Source: Notolepis coatsorum
Taxonomy: Eukaryota > Chordata > Actinopteri > Aulopiformes > Paralepididae
Assembly: GCA_963971535.1 (NCBI GenBank)
Contig: OZ020592.1
Coordinates: 56,238,836 to 56,302,835 of the forward strand
DNA length: 64,000 bases
Direction: 5' to 3'
Both the position numbers and the translations under genes were made by a program. Position 1 is the stretch's first letter. Every line of letters begins with the position of its first letter. The notes beneath the pieces are model-generated. The model saw only the letters and a program-made list of their open reading frames with translations, was not told where the DNA came from and searched no databases. This document shows, piece after piece, positions 12,717-23,300 of this stretch.

Positions 12717-13994
12717 TTGCAACCCAGCCATCAAGAGAACAGGGGAGCAAGTAAAAACTAAGCACAAAAACATTATTCAGAATGGTGAGTCAATACAATT
12801 TGTGCCATGGTATTGTATTGAACAGCTTGTCAGTGTCATATCCTTCATATTTTAGCAAACAAAAAGAAGGCTGATATGGTCAAGACGGGGGGAGGACCTA
12901 AGACTCCGGATTTTACTCCTGCTGAGGAGCTGGCACTTCAACACAATAGGGGTAGTAGGCCCATAATGGAGGGCATAGCTGGGGGCAGCTCCTCTGGAGA
13001 GGTTGGCAGTACTGTGAGGAGCCCTTATCTCAAAGGTAGGTGCACTTCATTCTATGAGTTTCTTTCATAATTAGTCATTTGGTTAACCATCGTCACATTT
13101 TGCAGTGGCTGGACCTTCAGTCACATTGCTGCAGCCACCACCCATAGTGTTGGTCGGAGGAGAGGAGCCCACTGATGTAAGTTGATATTGCTGCATCATT
13201 GTGTAATGATTCTATACATGTTCATTGTGTGTCTTTTAAAACCAAAAACAATTTTCCAAAGTTCCTAATAATTCCTAATTCACTAACAGGAGGTCAGTCC
13301 AGACGATGAGGAGACTGTGTCTGCGTTTTCCGGTGATGTGGTAAAAGCAAGTTGTGGAAACTAATACTCCTATCCAACTCACTCCGTGTGAGTGGTATTT
13401 GTACTAAATCAATGCATTCCTTTAGGCAAGTACTGCTGGACCACGGCCTGATCCGCCGGAGCCTGGCCCCTCTCACTCTGCTGGAACTGGGGATGGGGAG
13501 GTGGAGCCTGGCCCCTCCCACTCTGCTGGAACTGGGGATGGGGAGGTGGAGCCTGGCCCCTCCCACTCTGCTGGAACTGGGGATGGGGAGGTGGAGCCTG
13601 GCCCCTCTTACTCTGCTGGAACTGGGGATGGGGAGGTGAGTTCTAATTTAATACCACTTTCAAAATAAAATGCCTCCCCCCCCCCCCCCCCCCGAGTTTA
13701 GTTGGCATCTGACCAGCACACTGAACAACGTTATGAATGCTTTTCTTTTCTTTTTTTTCAGAACGACCATGAAGATGTGCGGACTCTGTACAAGCGGTAC
13801 TTGAGGACAGAAATCGCTTACCGCCAGCTCAAAATGAGGAAGATTCACAAGGAGATTGCATTGCTTGATTGGCAGCTGGATGTAAGTGTAACCATGTAAA
13901 GCTGTGCCTAAAGTATTTGTGAGCTTTGGCATGAATTGTAACTGAACTGAAATTCTTATTTCTTGTGCACCTTCATTTACAGGCTGACCAATAA
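12717..13994 (+). CDS. Myb/SANT-like protein of Harbinger type, 5' incomplete
   Basis: Seven exons join in one open frame with GT-AG borders: 12717-12784, 12856-13035, 13106-13176, 13290-13340, 13426-13635, 13762-13881 and 13983-13994 (stop TAA). The second exon carries KTGGGPKTPDFTPAEELA, preceded by QVKTKHKNIIQN and NKKKAD. This is the typical end of the Myb/SANT-like domain and linker of the DNA-binding accessory proteins of fish PIF/Harbinger transposons and of their domesticated relatives. The fifth exon is a run of 15-residue EPGPSHSAGTGDGEV repeats. The sixth is a charged helix (YKRYLRTEIAYRQLKMRK) resembling the C-terminal coiled coil of these proteins. The first exon with the start codon and most of the Myb helices was not found; LINE fragments occupy the upstream DNA. 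No transposase gene is adjacent. It may be a truncated transposon gene or a domesticated one whose first exon lies further away. Confidence 0.7.
13446..13635 (+). repeat. 45-bp tandem repeat inside a coding exon
   Basis: About four copies of a 45-bp unit encode EPGPSHSAGTGDGEV. Because 45 is a multiple of three, copy-number change keeps the frame. The block lies within exon five of the Myb/SANT-like gene. Confidence 0.9.
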
Positions 13995-14020
13995 AGGCTT
14001 TATTCTACAACATGGATCTC

Positions 14021-14788
14021 TTAAAGGTCCACAATTGGTAACGGATGAATGAACGAGGTCCTACTGTGTTTTTTTCCTATTCAATTCATTATGTAATATA
14101 ATTAAACCCCTATCTACATCAATTAGTTAGCTAGCTGGCTAATAAGCTAATTACGACGTATGTACTTACTGATTCGATACTTTCTTTCGGGGTCCCGGAG
14201 ACTTGGTACAGCTCCCTTCTTTAGCAACAGCCTGGAAATCACCCCAGCATTATAAAGTCCTTGATTCTCAATGTCGTCTTTGCTCAAATTTGCGGTACAC
14301 ACCCGACTATGAAAAGTTGGGACAGCAGTTGGGGGGTCTCCCAAAACGAACTTTGCCCATTGCTTGCGGCGCACGATATCATTAGGAAACGAGTGCAAGG
14401 ACGTATTCGCTGCCTGGCAGCCAGAAACAGCACATGTCTTGCCCGTTTTGCTCATCATTTTAACGCTATGCTAACTTACTCGAATCACCGTTGAACTTCA
14501 GTTGCACTTGCTTACACCTGCACTTGATTGTGGGCGGTGACTACAACCACAGTAGGGGCTGGGGTATGCAGATATTAGCTTAACTTAACAGTGATTGGTC
14601 AGCCCCTCTTACACGTCACAGATCCAGTCAATTCTGAATTGCTTATTTCAGTAGGGAGAGTTTTTGTCACAGCTGAACAGCAGAAACTGCACAGATTTCA
14701 CATTTTCTCAGTGTTGGTACAACCCCACATTGCTTGAAAACAATTCAAAACACTGGAAAAGGCCATTTTTACAATAGGGGACCTTTAA
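14021..14788. mobile_element. DNA element with TTAAAGGTCC inverted ends, holding a THAP exon
   Basis: TTAAAGGTCC at 14021-14030 is exactly inverted at 14779-14788. The ends can be read as TTAA duplications around AGGTCC...GGACCT, or as a 10-bp inverted repeat with another target size. The element holds the THAP exon at 14170-14458 and otherwise non-coding DNA, so it is non-autonomous as it stands. A link to THAP-carrying ISL2EU-like or P-like transposons is inference. Confidence 0.5.
14170..14458 (-). pseudogene. Single THAP-domain exon
   Basis: The reverse-strand frame starts with MMSKTGKTC at 14458. It has the layout of a THAP zinc-finger DNA-binding domain: C-x4-C near residue 9 (CAVSGC), LHSFP, a conserved W in RKQWAKFV, and VPTFHSRVC. 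The usual C-x2-H closing pair is C-T-A-N here, so the last zinc ligand is replaced by Asn. The exon ends at a good splice donor (GTAAGTA, positions 14169-14163), and the open frame runs past it into intron. No following exon was found on that strand. It is likely the first exon of a transposon-derived THAP protein left inside a non-autonomous element. Confidence 0.7.
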
Positions 14789-15202
14789 ATTATTCCTTGT
14801 CGGCGGAATCGATAGCACTCGTATATAGGAAGTCATCATGATGTAATAACGGATCTTGGCGATCTCGAAGAACTCTCTCCCTGTAAAGCACTAATCTGAC
14901 TAATATTGCTCCTTCATCAATGGGATCTCTGAGGAAGGGAGCTGCCATTTTTCCAGAGGGAGTGTCAAGCTTATCCAGCTAACTTCAGTTAGCCTGCGCT
15001 GGAGCAGGTTCAAGTTTATGGATGTGTTGCTATAGTGATTTTGCCAAACTTGCTTCGTGGAACCGTTAAGTTATCCTGAAAATTATCCGGCTGACTCAGT
15101 TAGCCACGTACAAGGAACGGGGCTCAGGTGGAATCAAAATTCTAGGCAAAAACGAATCGAAAACAAGTACAGTAAAATAGTTATAGCATGCTTTTCCAGT
15201 GT
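14789..15202. other. Unique intergenic DNA
   Basis: No gene, repeat or RNA is recognised in this stretch between the THAP element and LINE-A copy 3. Confidence 0.45.
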
Positions 15203-17073
15203 TTTCTTACCTCCATTTCGAAAGTCATGGGAAAAATTGTCTACGAACAGGTCAAAAAGTACCTTGCGGAAAAAAATCTAATCTACGAATTCCAATCTGG
15301 CTTCAGAACATCCCACTCCACTTACATGCCTTCTCTATTTGAACAACCACATCAAACAAGAGGTGGACGTGGGCAAATACTGCGGCATGGTCATGCTGGA
15401 CCTCCAAAAGGCTTTCGACACTGTCAATCACTCCATTCTGATTGACAAGCTAAAAGCAATTGGTTTTGATAGTTCATCAGTGAGATGGATGCAATCCTAT
15501 CTGGAGGGGAGAGAACAGATGGTGGAGTTAAACGGTACCCTATCCCCCCCCCCCCTCACAGTGAGCTGTGGTGTTCCACAAGGAAGCATACTAGGACCGC
15601 TACTGTTCCTAATTTATGCAAATGACATGTCGTCAGCTTGTGACTGCAACTTGTTCCTGTTTGCGGACGACTCAGCCCTGCTGGTCTCTGACAAGAACAA
15701 GTTACAGGTTGAAAAAACCCTCAGCTCGGAACTAGGCAAAATCTGCATATGGCTCGCTGATAACAAACTATCATTACACATAGGCAAAACAGAGTCCATT
15801 CTCTTCGGTTCAAATAACAAACTCAGCAAGACCGACGGCTTCTCAGTTACAGTGGGTGACAATATTGTCACAAGGAAAGAAGAAATTACCTACCTGGGTT
15901 CCATCCTAGAGGCAAATCTTTCCTGTGACAAAATGGCATCCAATGTAATAAAAAAAGTCAACCAACGAACTTGATTCTTGTACCGGATCTCCTCACTGGT
16001 AAACAAGAATACCCTGAAGACTCTGGCAGGAGCACTCATTCAAGGGTACTACGACTATGCTTGCACCTCATGGTACCAAAGCACCTCAAAGGCGCTAAAA
16101 ACAAAATTACAAACATCTCAAAACAAACTGGTCAGACTACTGCTTGACCTTACTCCTAGAACCCACCTCACCCCTGCCCACTTTGACAACCTAGGATGGC
16201 TTAGAGTAGACGACAGAGTACAGCAACTTGCAATGGGCCTGGTCTACAAGATACACTACACGACCAAGGTACCCATGTACATGTCAAAATACTTCCCAAA
16301 GGTCAGTGAATACCACGATCACAACACCAGAGGGAGCTCCACAAATCATGTTAAACCCAGATTCGGCTCAAACAAGGGACTAAACACGTTTCGCAATTAT
16401 GCCACATCAATGTGGAACGCCCTACCCAAAGCTGTAAAGGAATGTGGATCACTACCCACTTTCAAAACCTCTCTCAAGGGACACCTACGGGAGACTGCAA
16501 TTCAACACTGGCCACTGTAAATATCCTAACCCAACCCCCTCCAATGTACAGTCATTTACCTAGTATGGTTTTGTCAATAGTCCAATGTACAATTTTGTTT
16601 GTTTGTACAGTGTCTCCTCCCCCCCCCCCCCCTCAATGTACAGTTTTACTTGTTTATACAGTGTGCCCCCCCCCCCCCCCCAACCACCTCCAATGTAAAT
16701 TACCCAGTATGGTTGTCAATATCCCAATGTACCCAACCCCCCGGGCCCCCACCCAACCTCCTCCAATGTACAGTTTCTACGTCAAATGTATATACTCCCT
16801 TTTCTTGACTCCTTCTGTATCACAAACAGTACTGTATTTGCAAATCTGGTATGTCATAAATGTATAGATGTAGCAGTACTGACTATCTGTATGTCATGTA
16901 TGTCATATATGTCCTGATGAATTGAAAATGGGGGACCCTGATGTAAACAAGACGAAAGTCTTTCTCTGGTCTGCATCCCCTTAACAATTGTGTGTATTGA
17001 GCTGTACTGTATTGTATTGTACCCATTCTGCAATCTGTTAATAAAGTTTTCAATCAATCAATCAATCAATCAA
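15203..17073 (+). mobile_element. LINE-A copy 3, 5'-truncated, CAAT tail
   Basis: The copy begins inside the RT domain near the NYRPVS-ISKVME segment and runs to the CAAT tandem tail at 17073. Reading pieces: 15188-15445, 15339-15974 and 15978-16520. A 1-base loss near the SHSTD segment moves the frame, and a stop replaces Arg in the [10 protein letters not shown] segment. The catalytic FADD box (FADDSALLV) and VPQGS are present. The C run in the Leu-Ser-Pro turn has 12 cytosines, adding one in-frame Pro. Three C homopolymers mark the 3' UTR. It ends 288 bp before the CDK5RAP3 start codon, in the same orientation. Confidence 0.93.
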
Positions 17074-17079
17074 GGCCTC

Positions 17080-17360
17080 TGTTGTGAGGGTACACACTGC
17101 CCTCTATTGGTTAACTTCAGACTTTTCACTCAAACGGAACGCCACCAATGAGACACCAGCCTTTAGTATTGTAGGATCTTATTGGCTGTATATTGCAAGG
17201 ACTGAACATCTCGTCTTTATATTGGCTCTCGTTCTTATAACGTGTCAAAATGTGTAAACAGTGAATGCTATAGTAACTGTAGCTCATTATACCTGGACTA
17301 AAATTATAATGCGGCGTTAAAAAGTTGGAGAAACGTTAACTTTTAACAATTGAAGACACG
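17080..17360 (+). promoter_or_regulatory. Probable CDK5RAP3 promoter with three CCAAT boxes
   Basis: Between the LINE tail and the ATG lie CCAAT at about 17144-17148 and two inverted copies (ATTGG) at about 17190 and 17220, spaced by about 30 bp. No strong TATA box is placed well. Clustered CCAAT boxes suggest NF-Y-driven, broadly expressed transcription, which suits a housekeeping gene. The transcription start is not determined. Confidence 0.5.
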
Positions 17361-20300
17361 ATGGAGGTAAGATGAAAATGATTCGTGCTCATTCATTTGT
17401 AACGTCACGTAGGCTTCAGCATAATGGTTCTTCTGTTTGTCAATTAGCAGTCAGCTCGCTATACTACTAGCAACTTACTGTTGTCAAACACTGTGAAAGT
17501 GTCAACCTATAATGATGCACTTTCTTGTATTTTTTTCCAAATTTATTTTGCTTACTTCCTATCACACGAGTACGACAGACTGCCTACTGTACTAGTTGCT
17601 TATAACGGTAGCGTAAGATGTCCAACGCCACACAGATGTTGCACTCAACTTTTCCCATCACTGTTCTGTGTTGATCATAGCTAGCTAAGCACACACTCAA
17701 CTACAGCATAATGTGTGGCCTGTCCTGCAAACCATAATATATGACTCAGTGTAAAATGCAATGATTTTTTTTACCTTATCTCAACAGAATCTTAAAAGTC
17801 TACCCATCGACATACAAACCAGCAAGCTCTTGGGTAAGGTTTTGTAAATAAAGTGAAGTAAGGCTTTCATTTTATGTGAGGAAAAACAAGAGTAACGCAT
17901 GACTTACTTTTTACAATATGACTTTACCACAACTTTCACAAATTTCCCATGCTCATGGCTTCTCATACATATTGTCTCCCGTGATTAAAGTATTCATGCT
18001 TTGGCTTCATACCTGGGTACACTATAATGAATCCTTTCTCTGTTGACAGACTGGCTGGTGGACCGGCGGCACTGCAATCTAAAATGGCAGAGTGCGGTCA
18101 TGACGATTCGGGAGAAGATCAACGCTGCCATCCAGGACATGCCAGAGAACGACGAGATCAAACAGCTTTTGTCTGGCTCCTGTAGGTCCCTTAAAAACAC
18201 ACACTGGATAATAACTGTAAATATAATCTGTTTAGATCCCAAAGATTCTATAGGCGAAAGTAATTCACAAATGATTGAAAGTAAACCGAATATGTTACAG
18301 AGTTAGTGTCATCCAATGGCTTATGTTACTGATTACAATTTAAACCAGTATCTTGCAGTTGCTGATGAACTAGAACGCTGTTTGTGTCCTTCTGTTGCTA
18401 GACATTCACTACTTCCACTGCCTGAGGATAGTAGAGATACTGAGGGGAACGGAGGCTTCCTCTAAAAACATCTTCGGCAGATACTCTTCTCAGAGGATGA
18501 TGGTGAGGTGGTACTGACAGGCTCACAGAGATGTTTTCTGAAATACAAACGAGTTCAGTGTGAGTGACTATCATGCTACCGGATAACTACAGTTTACTGG
18601 ATGATGAACAAAGAATTCATGGGAGATGGGAACAATTCAGTGGAGTGGAGTGCTACCAGATATTTGTTAAACAACAAAATCTCTTACCGGAGAGCATCAT
18701 CAACCTTTATTTATTCTCGACGACAATTGAGTTCACCCTCATTTTCAATGTCGTCGAGACATTGCAAAAACGATATGTCCTAGAAATCCTAAAAATATAA
18801 AATATTCTCCATCTTCTGTTTTATTATTACAGGACTGGCAGGAAATAGTGTCCCTCTATGAGGCAGATAATGCGTACCTAGGTAAGTATAGCTTTTAACC
18901 ATGCGCCTCAATGAAGCATATCTATAATAATTATTGTTATTAGTGTAATTATTATCATTCTTGTCCAGAACACTAAATCCAACTTGGCTTTGATAATTAG
19001 TTGGCCAAGAAAACAACAATTTGGTGTCTAGGACTAATTACAGCGAGATTGTAGGCACATATTGAATTCTGAGACACACTATATGCAGGGTGACCTCCAA
19101 AGCGGTTGTAGAGGCACAACCACCTAATTGCATAAATACCACTAACTTCCCTCTGAGCTATATGGAACTTCAGTATAACTTCTTGAATATGAATCTGAGA
19201 AACCCTGAAGCTCTCACTGCAAATTGACCTATCTCAAACTCTGCCCTCTTTTCTTGATACTATAATCATAACTGTTGCTTTCCTCTGACAAACAAAGCAA
19301 CAGTTGTAAATGGCTGCATTTATATAGCGCTTTTATCCAAAGCGCTTTACAATTTGGTCCTCACACATTCACACACCGACGGCAGAGGCAAGCATGCAAT
19401 TAGGGGTTAAGTGTCTTGCTCAAGGACACTTCGACACGCTGCCCGGGAATCGAACCGGGAACCTCCCGATTACCAGACGACTGCTCTACCTCCCGAGCCA
19501 CTGTCTCCTCTAAGTTGTGATTTGGAGGGTCAAGGGTGGACTCTCAACTGCTCTCTCTCGGAGCGAGATCAAATTTATTCATAATTTATATGTTATTTGA
19601 TGCATACTTACTGGTTTTAAATAAACAATTTGATAGTATTTCCCACCTTTGCAGAGCAAGAGTTTTATACAAAAGGAATTCTAGGCCGGTCCCTTATAGA
19701 CTTGTGCCAAATATAGGCCGGTTGTATTCAATGACTGAAGCAAATGAAAGCCTGGGCTATTAATTGAAGTTTTTTACGGTAGGTCAATTAAGCCTCTGAG
19801 TACCATTATTCCTTGAGTATTGACTGTGGTTCAACCCTCCTGTCTACTGTCCTATCTGTATGTCATGTATGTAGGGATGGGTACCGAATTCGGTACTTTT
19901 GAGGTACCGAACCGAAACACGTCGGTACTACCGACTACAACTCTGGCCACTGACCACATGAGCGAACGGGTACATACGCACACAATACACGGCCACTGAT
20001 GGATCCATGGGACTTGGTAAAGCACTATGGACCCAACTATGACCACTGATAAAAACGTAACTACACTAGCATTATAAGACCTAAACATTGCTACCTACCA
20101 TACAAGTGCACTGGTTTAGTGCACTTCCGGTTGCCACTGAGCGGAAATGTTTGTGCGGACCTGTTCTCCCAAACTGGTAAGCAAATGACTGTTTTTACGT
20201 TATTTTCATTTTTACGTTACTATTATTATTATTATTATTTTTTTTTTAAACATTGATCTTAACTGATCACTATGACTTTATTGCTTTTATCGTTATATAT

Positions 20301-23300
20301 GCCTATAATTGTGTACAGCACTTTGAGCTACATGACATGTATGAAAGGTGCTTTATAAATACTTACTTACTTACTTACTTACTTACCGAGTATCGATTCA
20401 AGTGAGATACAAAAAAAAAGAAAAAAAAGAAGTTTTTTAATTTTTTTTGCCTTTTTTATTTTCATGTCAACGTTCACACGCACAATATATGCTTACCTAG
20501 GATTTGACTTGATTCAACAACAAAGCAGTCGGAGCAATGGCAAGCCGAAAACTGTCGAAATTGTAGTTATTTGAAGTTTGGATTTTTTTTTTCACGACTG
20601 AGGTAGTAGGTACATTTAATTTCTTGAGACTAAAGTACAGAAAAAAGGTACCGTTGGGTACCGGTATCGATTCACAGGTACCGGTATCGGTTCAAATGTG
20701 AAAGGTACCCATCCCTACATGTATGTCATATATGTCCTGATGAATTGAAAATGGGGGACCCTGATGTAAACAAGACGAAAGTCTTTCTCTGGTCTGCATC
20801 CCCTTAACACTTTGAGTGCCACGCCCGAGAATATTCGGGTTTACGCCCCGACCGTTTAGTGCCACGTCACGGCTATTCTCGGGTATTTTTTTTATTTATT
20901 TTTTTAGCGATCTGAAATCATATTGCATCACGCGAGCCTACCGTTGGAGATCCAGGGACCGCCGGCGCTCAGATCTGAAAAAAGCGCCCCCTATCGTCTC
21001 CCAGATGGTAAATCACCCTTTTGGAATGGACTCAATGAAAGTGAATGGGAGAACGGATTTCTGACTCCACATTTTACTTCTCACTGATGCAGCCGGGGTC
21101 TACCAGAGTTCATTCTGGAGCCTCTGAGCCGCGCGGATCATGTGTTCTAATCTACTGTATACACGGTTGATCAATACATTTATCGATTTTTTCTAATGGC
21201 GATCGGAAATTGGAATAAACCATTTGGATACCATCTGACCTCAGGTAAGGAAGCTATGTTATCAGTGTTAGGATAATCAGACTCGTTTTCACGGAGATAT
21301 AAGCGTTTCCACTATATGTGATATAGCTGTTTTGACTGTAAAAGCCATGAGGAAATAACAGAAGCGATTATCAGCGCACGGCACGAGCGTGCGTGCGCAC
21401 ACATATACTATCGTTTATTTGAAAACTATTCATAAATAGGCCGACAAATGACAATGTTCTGGAATATTCCAGTAAAAGGCGATTATCATAGAATGTGTTG
21501 TTTTTCCTCTGAAAACGGGTGATTTTCAAAATGCTATCAAACGGAAATGAAGCGATAAAAATACAATCTGCCTTGCCAATGTTGACTGGAAAATGAGTCT
21601 TTGATAAGCGACGGGCAGATTAGACACATAGCCATAATTTTAAACATAGATTAGGCGATATTAACGTTAACATTGGGAGTGGATGGTGGCATCAAGGGGG
21701 TAAAAAGGAAAACCCGGCGTGGCACTCAAAGTGTTAACAATTGTGTGTATTGAGCTGTACTGTATTGTACCCATTCTGCAATCTGTTAATAAAGTTTTCA
21801 ATCAATCAATCCTGTTGTGTGGCTCAGCGGAGGTGGCCAGCCTGCTGTTTCGCAGTGTGAGCTATGAAGCTCCGGCTCTGAGGAAGCAGGTGGCCAAGGC
21901 CCAGCAGCTGCAGCAGGATCTGAGCCGACGGGAGGTGGAGTGTCAGAGCTCAGCCGCAGACCTGAGGGAACGCTACTATACTGCCTGCAAGCAGTACGGT
22001 ATCACGGTAGGTGTGCAATCACACACACACACACACACACAGGGAGAAAAGGTGCTCAGTGCTCAAAATTATAACTTTATATGGAAGGTTTTTCTTAAAT
22101 GTTACTTGTCCTTTCGGACAAATTATGTTTTTGTAGGTTTTTATTGATTTTTGCTACCGGGCAGTCCGGTAGAGAGAGAGAGAGAGAGAGAGAGGAGGAA
22201 TGGTAGATAGACCGGGGAAGACATTCGGCAAAGATCACCGGGTCCGGGAGTCGAACCCGGGTCGGCCGTGTTGCACCGTAGTGCTGTATGCGGTGCGCCA
22301 CTCGGGCGCCCCATGGAAGGTTTTTCTGTAGGAGAATGTTAAAGGGTAAAGTTTTAAAAATATTATTTCCTACTTGCCAATAAGGTCTCAATCAGCAGGG
22401 GCCTTTCTCAGCATAACCCTTGCTGTTCTTCATACTAGCCCGGGCTAGTTAGCCACAAACTACGCCACACTCCAATCTGTACAAGCCCTGAAATGCTAAA
22501 AACCTAATTCACACACTGCACCAACAGTAGGTTTCAGTGGATATTTGTCATTCGTTTTGTGGCTAACAGCCAGGGCTGAGGGTCATACGGTATGAAGAGC
22601 AGCATGGATTGTACTGAGAAAGGACTCTCGATCAACAACATAATTGGTAAGTAGTGTGGAAAGTAGGAAATGTGACTAGTGGTCCAAAATTCTGAGCTTA
22701 TAATAATAATAATAAATTCAATTTGTACCGCACTTTATATTTGTGAAAATCTCAAAGTGCTACAGGAGATAAAGATAAAAAGTTAAATGAATAAAACAAT
22801 TAAAATTAATAAAACAACCAATGAAATGGAAGAACATAAAAAGGTGAAGATGGTGTAATCCGGATATACAGCTGGGTGTCGTCAGCATAACAGTGGATGC
22901 CGGCTGATGATGCGGCCGAGGGGGAGCATGTACAGGGTGAAAAGCAGGGGGCCGAGGACGGATCCCTGGGGGACACCGCAGGTGACGGGGTGGTTGGAGG
23001 ATGTTGCACCAGCCAAGAGGGACTGGAACAAGCCAAGGGCTAGGCTGCCGATAGGTCGAGAAGGACCAGAATGGATGGGGTTCCAGCATCCGCCGCCATC
23101 AGAAGATCGTTGGTGACCCTGACCAGGGCTGTCTGTGCTGTGCGCAGAGCGGAACCCAGACTGGAACTTCTCGAAGATGTTGTTGTCTCTGAGGTGTGCT
23201 TGGAGCTGCTCCGCAACTACCTTCTCCAGCACCTTGTAGAGGAATGGGAGGTTGGAGATGGGCCGGTAGTTGACGAGGGCCTCTGGGTCCAAGGTGAGTT

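Larger units (their letters stand above)
19852..21810 (+). mobile_element. LINE-A 3' end split by two DNA transposons
   Basis: Only the last ~190 bases of LINE-A are present, ending in a CAAT tail at 21810. A hAT MITE (19872-20717) and a piggyBac-like MITE (20808-21733) are inserted in it. Removing both, with one copy of each target duplication, restores the 3' UTR order seen intact at 16880-17073. The tail ends 17 bp before CDK5RAP3 exon 6. Confidence 0.92.

Noticed and set aside
13294-13639. Repetitive frames on both strands around the 45-bp repeat
   Set aside because: Frame shadows of the Myb/SANT exon; the spliced frame with EPGPSHSAGTGDGEV is the supported one.
19215-19300. GACCTATCTCAAA-type segment shared with 37008-37075
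   Set aside because: Two short similar stretches only; too little to define an element.
22230-22312. tRNA gene
   Set aside because: A and B boxes are present but the folded cloverleaf is incomplete and the unit is a SINE head with target duplications. The same applies at 45835, 56793 and 60840.
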